Origin: DATHVR01 sp035461175
GTDB lineage: Bacteria; Actinomycetota; Acidimicrobiia; Spongiisociales; ZC4RG35
Length of the DNA: 6,236 nt
NCBI GenBank assembly: GCA_035461175.1
Contig: DATHVR010000067.1
Location: 1-6,236 of the forward strand
Direction: 5' to 3'
The notes below the pieces were generated by a model, which saw nothing but the letters and a program-made list of their open reading frames with translations, had not been told where the DNA came from and made no database searches. How positions within the stretch are numbered: the stretch's first letter is position 1; the number at the start of each line of letters is the position of its first letter. Shown here in pieces: positions 1-5,486 of the stretch. The position numbers and the translations under genes are program-made.

Positions 1-5
1 AGTAA

Positions 6-40
6 CCCACCACCCACCACTCACTACCCGTAACCAACCT
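6..40 (+). repeat. Heptamer tract upstream of phnC
   Basis: Five consecutive 7-base units can be read here: CCCACCA, CCCACCA, CTCACTA, CCCGTAA and CCAACCT. The first two are identical to units found just before dgt (3306-3333), in the same orientation. The tract is probably the right-hand end of another copy of the repeat element seen at 3133-3336, with the rest lying outside the window. Bases 41-77 are C-rich and show no clear promoter or ribosome-binding site. Confidence 0.6.
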
Positions 41-77
41 CCACCGCCCGGCCCCCAACTAGCGTCCAGCTTGGAAA

Positions 78-830
78 ATGCTTCAGGTCGAACATCTCAC
101 CAAGGTCTATGACAACGGCACCGTCGCCCTCGAGGACGTCAGCTTCGAGGTTCCCGACGGCCAGTACCTGGCCGTCATCGGCCTGTCGGGATCGGGCAAA
201 TCCACGCTCCTGCGCTGTATCAACCGCCTGATCGAGCCGACCGAGGGAAGGATCCTCTGGAACGGTGAGGACATCACCGAAGCCTCCCAGGAGGACCTGC
301 GCCGGTTTCGGCGGCGGGTGGGGATGGTCTTCCAGCACTTCAACCTCGTCCATCGTTCCCGGGTAATCACCAACGTCCTGTCCGGGCGCCTCGGGTACAC
401 CAACCCGGCCATGTCGCTGATCAATCGGTTCTCCCGCCAGGACACCCGTAAGGCGCTGGCCCAACTGGAGCGGGTCGGATTGCAGGAGAAGGCTTACTCG
501 CGCGCCGATGAGCTCTCGGGCGGCCAGCAACAGCGGGTGGGTATCGCCCGGGCACTGATGCAGGACCCCGAAATGATCCTGGCGGACGAGCCGGTGGCCA
601 GCCTCGACCCGGTGCTGGCCCACTCGATCATGCGATACCTCGAGATCATCAATCAGGAGGACGGTGTCACGGTCCTCTGCTCCCTCCACTTCCTCGACCT
701 GGTCCACAAGTACTCGGATCGTGCCATCGCCCTCAACGATGGACGCCTGGTCTTCGATGGCCCCCCCTCCGACATCGACGACGACCGCTTCAAGGAGATC
801 TACGGGCAGGAGGCGGAGCGCGTTGGCTGA
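78..830 (+). CDS. phnC: Phosphonate-type ABC transporter ATP-binding protein PhnC
   Basis: This 250-residue cytoplasmic ATPase should drive import of phosphonate or a related phosphorus oxyanion through the PhnE permease. All ABC motifs are visible: Walker A GLSGSGKS (35-42), Q-loop Gln86, signature LSGGQQQR (146-153), Walker B MILADEP (166-172) with catalytic Glu171, D-loop SLDP (175-178) and H-loop His204. The length is normal for PhnC, and the opening MLQVEHLTKVYDNGTVAL fits the family start. No good Shine-Dalgarno sequence precedes the ATG; only GGAA sits directly against it, so translation may be leaderless or weak. The stop overlaps the phnE start by 8 bases. Assignment to the PhnC branch, rather than another ABC ATPase, rests on overall resemblance and on the PhnE-type permease next door. 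The true substrate could be phosphite or another phosphorus compound. Confidence 0.93.
   Translation: MLQVEHLTKVYDNGTVALEDVSFEVPDGQYLAVIGLSGSGKSTLLRCINRLIEPTEGRILWNGEDITEASQEDLRRFRRRVGMVFQHFNLVHRSRVITNVLSGRLGYTNPAMSLINRFSRQDTRKALAQLERVGLQEKAYSRADELSGGQQQRVGIARALMQDPEMILADEPVASLDPVLAHSIMRYLEIINQEDGVTVLCSLHFLDLVHKYSDRAIALNDGRLVFDGPPSDIDDDRFKEIYGQEAERVG
808..813 (+). promoter_or_regulatory. Ribosome-binding site of phnE
   Basis: AGGAGG lies inside the end of phnC, nine bases before the TTG at 823. It is the only strong Shine-Dalgarno match near the phnC/phnE junction and decides the phnE start. Confidence 0.75.
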
Positions 831-3129
831 TACCCGACCCCGCACCGACCCCGACCCCGACCAGCAAGAGCTGGGACAGGAAGAGGCCCACATCGGCTCG
901 ACTCTTCCGCCCGATGAGTCACGGCCGCCCCGGCGCCGGCACCCTCTGTTCATCATCCTCGCCGCGGTGATCGGCATCGTCGTCTATGCGCTCGCCTTCC
1001 AGCAGACCGAGGTGCGACTCGACGAGATCACTTCCGAGACCCGCCAGCAGTCGCTGGCCCGCATCCTCCGCGCCCTGGCCCAGCCCAACCTGGTGACGTA
1101 CGACACCGAGCCGTCGACCACCGAGATCGAGCTGGGCCTCCCCTGTGGCCCCTCCGGTCTTGCCACCAGTCCCGCCTTCACCGCCACCCCCAATTGTGGG
1201 GACCCGGGCGACGTCATCACCGTCACGGGTACCGGATTCGAGCCCCGGGAATTCGTTTCGATCGTCTTCGTTCCCGACACCGAGTTCAACATCACTCTCC
1301 GGCTGGCCGGCGTCAATGCCGAGGCCGACGGGAGCTTTGAAACCCAGATCACGCTGCCCGAGCGCACCTCCGAGCAACCCCAGGCCCTGCGCGCCGTCAC
1401 CGAGGAGCCGATCGGTAGCTGGCGGAACCGGGTGGAGGTGTTCAACGACGCCAACGAGAACGGTGTCGAGGACGATCCCGTCCTCCCCGAAGACGGCGCA
1501 TATTCGCTCACCATCGCCGCCTCGCCGGATGTGCCTGCCGTAGCCCTGCTGAACGCCGCCAACGAGGTGACGCGATTCGTCACCACCGGGGAGGCGTTCG
1601 AGGCCGTCGAAGGACAGGCACGCGGAGAAACCGCCATCCCGCTGACAGAGGTCGAGGAGGACTCGACCGGCCTCAACGTCACCTCCATCGATGCATCCAA
1701 CGGGGAGATCGCCGTCGACCTGGCAGGCCCGGCCGGCTTCGACATGTCCAACTGGCGCCTGGTCACGTACGACGGCGCCACCGGAACGGTCGGTCCCAGT
1801 GCCTACATCTCCGACACGATCCAGTTGTCGCCCCGGATCTCGGAGACGGCGATCATCACTCTCGACAAGATCCTCGAGACCGTATTCCTGGCGCTGGTGG
1901 CCACCACCGCCGGCCTGTTCCTGGCCATTCCTCTCAGCTTCGTGGCCGCCCGCAACATCATGCGTGACATCTCTATCACCGTCACGAACTTCGTGCTGGT
2001 GTTGATCGCCATGCCCCTCGGAGCAGTCGCCGGGGTGACGGCCGCCCGTCTGGCCAGAACCGTCGTTGGGCCGCTCGGCGACAACGTCTTTGCCCTCCTG
2101 GGCGGGCTGGTGGTGGCCGTGGCGGCCGCAGTCTTCCTGGTCCGGCGGGCGGTACCACCGGTGGAGGACGAGATCCCCACCCGCACCGACCGCATCCGAC
2201 GGGGATCGTTGCTTCTGCTGGCGGCGGTGGTGGGCCTGGTCGGGATCCTGTTGCTGTCGCTTCTCTTCCAGGAGTTGGGTGCCGCCATGCTCTCCAGCCT
2301 GGGCGCGCTCGGCTTCATCGGGGCCTTCTTCACCTCGGTGGGCGAGATTCTCGACGTGGCCCTGATCCTGATCGCCGCCCTGGGGACTGCCGGCGTGTTC
2401 GCCCATCTCGCCTCGAAGCTCGGCTATGCCATCCGCAATCGGGCTCCCCGCCCGGTGGTGCGAACCGTCAACCTGGTGCTGGCGGCCGTCGCCGGAGCGA
2501 TGTGGGCCGTGCTCATCGGCCAGGTCGTCGACTGGTTCTATCAGATCGGCAGCACCCGGGCAACCGTGATCATCCCGGCCATCGTCGGGGCGATCCTCGG
2601 TGTCCTCATCGCCTTGCGAGGGATGCACAAGGGCGAGGTAGAGATCGGGCTTTCGATCTACTACGCCGCCCGCACGGTCTTCAACACCCTGCGTTCGATC
2701 GAGCCGCTGGTGATGGCGATCGTGTTCGTGGTCTGGGTGGGAGCCGGCCCCTTCGCCGGGTCGCTGGCCCTGGCTCTGCACACGGCCGCCGCCCTGGCCA
2801 AGCTCTATTCCGAGCAGGTGGAGTCGATCTCCCCCGGGCCGATCGAAGCGGTGCGAGCAACCGGCGCCAACCGGCTCCAGACCATCGTCTACTCGGTCGT
2901 GCCCCAGATCGTGCCCCCATACATCTCCTTCACGATGTACCGCTGGGACATCAACGTGCGCATGTCGACCATCCTCGGCTTCGTCGGTGGTGGCGGCATC
3001 GGTTCGATCCTGCAGCAGAACATCAACCTGCTCCAGTACCGCGACGCCGCCGTCCAGATGCTGGCGATCGCCATCGTGGTGGCAACCATGGACTGGGCCT
3101 CCTCCCGCATGCGCGAACATTTCGTATGA
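823..3129 (+). CDS. phnE: Enlarged phosphonate-type ABC transporter permease PhnE
   Basis: This membrane permease of the PhnE/PtxC type partners PhnC. TTG at 823 is chosen as start because AGGAGG stands nine bases upstream; the frame is open further upstream only as a shadow of phnC. The product is 768 residues. An acidic, proline-rich N-terminus is followed by a membrane segment (about 40-60) and then an extracytoplasmic region to about residue 346. That region has an Ig/IPT-like stretch starting near Cys125 (PGDVITVTGTGFEP) and a calcium-loop-like DANENGVEDD (209-218). The permease fold starts at 347-378 (LETVFLALVATTAGLFLAIP, then AARN). It is interrupted by about 230 residues with roughly six hydrophobic segments, then resumes at 613 (YYAARTVFNTLRSIEP). 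The EAA-type loop EAVRATGANRLQ (675-686) and the hallmark RWDINVRMSTILGFVGGGGIG (707-727) are intact. Typical PhnE is about 260-290 residues. The family call is firm; the role of the added parts is unknown. Confidence 0.88.
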   Translation: MADTRPRTDPDPDQQELGQEEAHIGSTLPPDESRPPRRRHPLFIILAAVIGIVVYALAFQQTEVRLDEITSETRQQSLARILRALAQPNLVTYDTEPSTTEIELGLPCGPSGLATSPAFTATPNCGDPGDVITVTGTGFEPREFVSIVFVPDTEFNITLRLAGVNAEADGSFETQITLPERTSEQPQALRAVTEEPIGSWRNRVEVFNDANENGVEDDPVLPEDGAYSLTIAASPDVPAVALLNAANEVTRFVTTGEAFEAVEGQARGETAIPLTEVEEDSTGLNVTSIDASNGEIAVDLAGPAGFDMSNWRLVTYDGATGTVGPSAYISDTIQLSPRISETAIITLDKILETVFLALVATTAGLFLAIPLSFVAARNIMRDISITVTNFVLVLIAMPLGAVAGVTAARLARTVVGPLGDNVFALLGGLVVAVAAAVFLVRRAVPPVEDEIPTRTDRIRRGSLLLLAAVVGLVGILLLSLLFQELGAAMLSSLGALGFIGAFFTSVGEILDVALILIAALGTAGVFAHLASKLGYAIRNRAPRPVVRTVNLVLAAVAGAMWAVLIGQVVDWFYQIGSTRATVIIPAIVGAILGVLIALRGMHKGEVEIGLSIYYAARTVFNTLRSIEPLVMAIVFVVWVGAGPFAGSLALALHTAAALAKLYSEQVESISPGPIEAVRATGANRLQTIVYSVVPQIVPPYISFTMYRWDINVRMSTILGFVGGGGIGSILQQNINLLQYRDAAVQMLAIAIVVATMDWASSRMREHFV

Positions 3130-3137
3130 GTGGGAAC

Positions 3138-3167
3138 GCTTTGTCCCCCGGAGCTTTGTCCCCCGGA
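3138..3167 (+). repeat. Two tandem 15-bp units in element A
   Basis: GCTTTGTCCCCCGGA is repeated exactly twice, at 3138-3152 and 3153-3167. The same unit, inverted, forms the longer degenerate array at 5328-5428. Confidence 0.9.
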
Positions 3168-3232
3168 GCGCAGCGAGGGGGGAAGGGACCCGCCGCCGGT
3201 GGTGGTGGGGTGTCAGCACAGCGGGTAGGGGG

Positions 3233-3247
3233 CGGCCCGAAGGGCCG
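3233..3247 (+). other. GAA-loop hairpin in element A
   Basis: CGGCCC and GGGCCG form a 6-bp stem around the three-base loop GAA. The surrounding bases (GGGG before, GGCA after) match the inverted hairpin at 4441-4457. No T-run follows, so it does not look like an intrinsic terminator. Confidence 0.7.
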
Positions 3248-3271
3248 GGCAAACCCGTCTCCCATCTTGCC

Positions 3272-3288
3272 CCCTACCTCCCGCCTCC
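3272..3288 (+). repeat. 17-bp block shared by elements A and B
   Basis: CCCTACCTCCCGCCTCC is repeated exactly, as its reverse complement, at 4390-4406. In both elements it sits between the GNA-loop hairpin and the heptamer tract. An 8-bp AAGCTGCG lies next to it on the heptamer side in A (3291-3298) but on the hairpin side in B (inverted, 4407-4414), so the modules have been shuffled. Confidence 0.85.
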
Positions 3289-3298
3289 CCAAGCTGCG

Positions 3299-3333
3299 AC
3301 TCACACCCACCACTCACAGCCCACCACCCACCA
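3299..3333 (+). repeat. Heptamer tract before dgt
   Basis: Five in-phase 7-base units: ACTCACA, CCCACCA, CTCACAG, CCCACCA, CCCACCA. The tract ends three bases before the dgt ATG and leaves no room for a Shine-Dalgarno sequence. It resembles the tract at 6-40. Confidence 0.8.
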
Positions 3334-3336
3334 ACG

Positions 3337-4335
3337 ATGAGTGATCTACTACTGCGCACGCGGGAGGAGCGAGAGCGCATCGAGCACGACCTGCTCGCCC
3401 CCCTCGCCACCAAGTCCGACCAGAGCCGGGGCCGCCAGGAACCCGAGGAGCCCGACGTCTACCGCACCGACTTCGAACGGGATCGGGACCGGATCGTCCA
3501 CTCCAAGGCCTTCCGCCGCCTCAAGCACAAGACCCAGGTGTTCCTGAATCCCGAAGGGGACCATTACGTCACCCGTCTCACCCACACTCTGCAGGTGACC
3601 CAGGTGGGCCGGGCGATGGCGGTGTCGCTAGGGCTCAACGAGGTGCTGACCGAGGCGATCTGCCTGGCCCACGACGTCGGCCACTCACCCTTCGGCCACA
3701 CCGGGGAGGAAGCCCTGTCTCCTTATGTCGAAGGGGAATGGCTCCACTCGGCCCACGGGGTGCGGACCCTGTCGGTGCTCGAACCCCAGAATCTCACCTG
3801 GGAGGTGCTCGACGGGGTACGGGCGCATTCGTGGAAGATCGCCGACCCACCTCAGACCCCGGAGGGCTACCTGTGCCGGTTCGCCGACCGGATCGCCTAC
3901 CTCACCCACGACGTCGCCGACGCCCTCCGGGCCGGGGTGCTCGAGTACCACGACATCCCCACCCGGGTCCTGACTCGTTTTGGAGCCACGGCGCGGGAGT
4001 GGATCGACTCGATGGTCACCGCCGTGGTCGAGGCTTCCCATGCCGTCGGCGAGGTGACAATGGACGCCGCCGACCTCGACGTGATGAACGTGCTCCGCGA
4101 GTTCATGTTCGATCGGGTCTACCTCGATCGCCAGATGGATGCCGAGAAGCACCGGGCCATCAAAGTGATCCGCGACCTGGTGGAGTACTTCTCTGAGCAC
4201 CCCCGCGAGGTTCCGGACTCCTATACGGTCCCCGCCGCCGACTCCCTGACCCGGGCCATCGACTACGTGGCCGGTATGACTGACCGCTACGCCCTCCGCA
4301 TCCACGACAAGCTCTTCCGCCCTACGTTGTTCTAG
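3337..4335 (+). CDS. dgt: Deoxyguanosinetriphosphate triphosphohydrolase-like protein (HD domain)
   Basis: This 332-residue cytoplasmic enzyme should hydrolyse a dNTP, classically dGTP, to deoxynucleoside and triphosphate, which helps balance dNTP pools. The HD-superfamily metal ligands are visible: His83 in RLTHTLQV, His112-Asp113 in LAHDVGHSPFGHTGEEAL, and Asp184 in FADRIAYLTHDVADA. The N-terminal LLAPLATKSDQSRGR and the FRRLKHKTQVF stretch (about 59-69) are typical of the short bacterial Dgt-like group. The length is normal for that group, and true substrate preference cannot be read from sequence. The ATG at 3337 fits the family start but lacks a ribosome-binding site, because heptamers CCCACCA abut it. 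If element A is an insertion, dgt formerly overlapped phnE as ATGA and would have been translationally coupled to it. The TAG stop overlaps the direct repeat flanking element B. Confidence 0.92.
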   Translation: MSDLLLRTREERERIEHDLLAPLATKSDQSRGRQEPEEPDVYRTDFERDRDRIVHSKAFRRLKHKTQVFLNPEGDHYVTRLTHTLQVTQVGRAMAVSLGLNEVLTEAICLAHDVGHSPFGHTGEEALSPYVEGEWLHSAHGVRTLSVLEPQNLTWEVLDGVRAHSWKIADPPQTPEGYLCRFADRIAYLTHDVADALRAGVLEYHDIPTRVLTRFGATAREWIDSMVTAVVEASHAVGEVTMDAADLDVMNVLREFMFDRVYLDRQMDAEKHRAIKVIRDLVEYFSEHPREVPDSYTVPAADSLTRAIDYVAGMTDRYALRIHDKLFRPTLF

Positions 4336-4360
4336 ACCCTCGGTTGCTTCGGCCAGGACC

Positions 4361-4388
4361 GGGTTGCGGGTTCCGGGTGGTGGGTCTG
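4361..4388 (-). repeat. Heptamer tract in element B
   Basis: Four in-phase 7-base units on the + strand: GGGTTGC, GGGTTCC, GGGTGGT, GGGTCTG. Their complements resemble the CCCACCA-type units at 6-40 and 3299-3333, but the copies are degenerate. Confidence 0.6.
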
Positions 4389-4440
4389 CGGAGGCGGGAG
4401 GTAGGGCGCAGCTTGCGACAGATCAAAGGCGCGCTCTGCC

Positions 4441-4457
4441 CGACCCCTCCGGGGTCG
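4441..4457 (-). other. GGA-loop hairpin in element B
   Basis: CGACCCCTCCGGGGTCG folds into a 7-bp stem with a three-base loop, GGA on the - strand. Compared with the hairpin at 3233-3247, one G-C pair has become A-T with both sides changed, so pairing is kept, and one C-G pair is added next to the loop. No T-run follows. Confidence 0.7.
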
Positions 4458-4524
4458 CCCCTTTGTGCGATTCTGTGGTGGTGGGTGGCCGGACCCTCGG
4501 AGCGTGACTCTGGTCTCCCTTGTC

Positions 4525-5281
4525 CACCGTGGGTGCGCCTCCAAGACCGATCCGGGGGATGCCCGCGCCATTGCCCGGGCGGCTGCCCGCGGTGAAGGGT
4601 CGGTGTGGGTCAACCACACCGACCTCGAGACCATCCGGGTGCTCACCCACCGCCGAGAAGCGCTGGTCCGCACCGAAAACCAAGAGATCAACCAGTTGCG
4701 GGCTCTCATCACCGAAGTCGACCCCGAGGGGGCCGCCCGACTGCGCCGGATCCGGTCCCGCCACCAACTCATCGAACTGACCCGCCTCGACTACCGCGGC
4801 GACAGCCACCGAGAAACAGTCGCCGATCTCATCAACCAGATCGCCGCTGAGTGTCTCCGCCGCCACGACCAGATCAACCAGCTCAAAAAGGAAATGGAAA
4901 AGCGGCTGCCGCCCCCCGGGCGAGCCCCTGATGACCATCCAAGGCTGCGGACTCATCACCGCATGCCAGATCCTCGCTGAAATCGCCGGCACCGGCGGGT
5001 TTACCACCCCCGCCAAGATGGCCGCCTGGGCCGGCACCGCCCCCCTCCACGCCTCCTCGGGACGCCAACAACGCCACCGCCTCAACCGAGGCGGCAACCG
5101 CCAAGCCAACCGAGCCATCCACACCATCACCATCACCCAGCTCCGCCGCCAAAGCCCCGCCGCCGACTACATCACCCGCCGCACCAAAGAAGGGAAAACC
5201 CAAAGAGAAGCCATCCGCGCCGCCAAACGACACATCACCCGACGCATCCGGAAAACCCTCCGCCACCACGGATTGACATAG
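4525..5281 (+). pseudogene. IS110-family transposase remnant, 5'-truncated and frameshifted
   Basis: This is the remnant of an IS110-type transposase (N-terminal RuvC-like DEDD domain, C-terminal Transposase_20-type domain). The first frame carries KTDPGDARAIARAA (from 4543), which holds the last two acidic residues of the DEDD set. A helical middle region follows (EALVRTENQEINQLRALI and on to LKKEMEKR near 4904). After a run of six C (4912-4917) homology moves to the +1-offset frame: PLMTIQGCGLITACQILAEI, then WAGTAPLHASSGRQQRHRL, ending at TAG 5279-5281. Dropping one C joins the two parts as MEKRLPPPGEPLMTIQG. About 100 N-terminal residues, including the first Asp and Glu of the catalytic set, are missing, so even without the shift it would be inactive. 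The left edge is approximate. Codon use in the second half favours CAA, AAA and CGA, unlike the neighbours, consistent with acquisition. No terminal repeats are seen, as is usual for IS110. Confidence 0.85.
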
Positions 5282-5291
5282 GAGAGCCCTA

Positions 5292-5306
5292 CCCCGCTTC
5301 GCGGGG
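5292..5306 (-). other. GAA-loop hairpin after the transposase remnant
   Basis: CCCCGC and GCGGGG form a 6-bp stem around a three-base loop, GAA on the - strand. The centre reads GCGAAGC on that strand, a sequence known to form an unusually stable DNA mini-hairpin. It lies next to the 20-bp block shared with element A. Confidence 0.7.
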
Positions 5307-5307
5307 G

Positions 5308-5428
5308 CCCTTCCCCCCTCGCTGCGCTCCGGGGACAAAGCTTGCGGGGGACAAAGCTCCGGGGGACAAAGCTCCGGGGGACAAAGCTTGCGGGGGAAGA
5401 GCTCAGGGGGACAAGCTCCGGGGAAACG
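5308..5428 (-). repeat. Repeat block C: 20-bp block plus array of 15-16-bp units
   Basis: Bases 5308-5327 are the exact reverse complement of the 20-bp block in element A, and the match extends to 27 exact bases (5308-5334). About seven tandem units follow, of the form TCC or TTGC plus GGGGGACAAAGC, starting near 5328, 5342, 5358, 5373, 5388, 5403 and 5417. Units are regular next to the shared block and decay toward 5428 (GGGGGAAGAGC, then GGGGGACAAGC). There are no unique spacers, so this is not a CRISPR array. Confidence 0.85.
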
Positions 5429-5433
5429 TTTCC
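5422..5433. other. 12-bp palindrome between two repeat arrays
   Basis: GGAAACGTTTCC is a perfect inverted repeat exactly where the 15-bp array ends and the heptamer array begins. The left end of element A carries the similar GGAACGCTTTGTCCCC (3133-3148), so this may mark an element end. Confidence 0.5.
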
Positions 5434-5486
5434 GACTTCCGACTTCCGACTTCCCACTTCCGACTTCCGGCTTCCGGCTTCCGACT
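5431..5486 (-). repeat. Eight tandem heptamers near the nitroreductase 3' end
   Basis: Eight in-phase 7-base units read TCCGACT (three times), TCCCACT, TCCGACT, TCCGGCT (twice) and TCCGACT. Five of the eight are identical. The tract ends 16 bases past the nitroreductase stop codon. It differs in sequence from the CCCACCA heptamers but has the same period. Confidence 0.92.

Larger units (their letters stand above)
3133..3336 (+). mobile_element. Repeat element A, putative non-autonomous mobile element
   Basis: This is 204 bases of non-coding, strongly strand-biased DNA between phnE and dgt. In order it holds two 15-bp units (3138-3167), a 20-bp block GCGCAGCGAGGGGGGAAGGG (3168-3187), a GGTGGTGG-rich stretch, a GAA-loop hairpin (3233-3247), a 17-bp block CCCTACCTCCCGCCTCC (3272-3288) and a heptamer tract (3299-3333). 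The left part recurs inverted at 5308-5341 and the right part inverted at 4361-4457. Flanking 7-bp direct repeats suggest insertion with target duplication. No plausible protein is encoded, so movement would need an enzyme supplied in trans. It could instead be a passive interspersed repeat spread by recombination or replication slippage. Confidence 0.55.
3126..3343. repeat. 7-bp direct repeat flanking element A
   Basis: ATGAGTG occurs at 3126-3132, containing the phnE stop TGA, and again at 3337-3343, containing the dgt start ATG. It brackets the non-coding element at 3133-3336. The pattern looks like a target-site duplication. Removing one copy and the element would leave phnE and dgt overlapping as ATGA. 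Confidence 0.6.
4344..4491 (-). mobile_element. Repeat element B, related to A in inverted orientation
   Basis: This is a 148-base non-coding stretch directly after dgt. Read on the - strand it has a GGA-loop hairpin (4441-4457), the exact 17-bp block shared with element A (4390-4406), and a heptamer tract (4361-4388), in the same order as A. It lacks the 15-bp GGGGGACAAAGC units and the 20-bp block. A 9-bp direct repeat at both ends suggests insertion. It may be a shorter family member or a 5'-truncated copy of A. Confidence 0.5.
4335..4500. repeat. 9-bp direct repeat flanking element B
   Basis: GACCCTCGG occurs at 4335-4343, its first G being the last base of the dgt stop, and again at 4492-4500. 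It brackets the non-coding element at 4344-4491 and could be a target-site duplication. Chance is less easily excluded here than for element A, because the sequence is GC-rich. Confidence 0.45.

Noticed and set aside
24..977. 317-codon - strand frame opposite phnC
   Set aside because: Shadow of a complete and motif-perfect phnC on the + strand.
919..3252. Very long open frame on the - strand opposite phnE (777 codons)
   Set aside because: It is a mirror of GC-rich coding sequence. The translation is rich in Gly, Asp, His and Arg with no domain, while the + strand has clear PhnE motifs.
2502..3344. 280-codon + strand frame overlapping the phnE end and running across element A
   Set aside because: Arg/Pro/Gly-rich low-complexity translation, an out-of-frame shadow of phnE; no ribosome-binding site or family resemblance.
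5292..5306. Intrinsic terminator for the transposase or nitroreductase gene
   Set aside because: The stem is only 6 bp and no T-run follows on either strand.
4423..5338. - strand frames of 237 and 151 codons across the transposase remnant
   Set aside because: Compositional shadows of the + strand IS110 sequence and the tandem repeats; no recognisable domain.
5308..5428. Possible CRISPR array
   Set aside because: Units are contiguous at 15-16 bp with no unique spacers and no cas genes.
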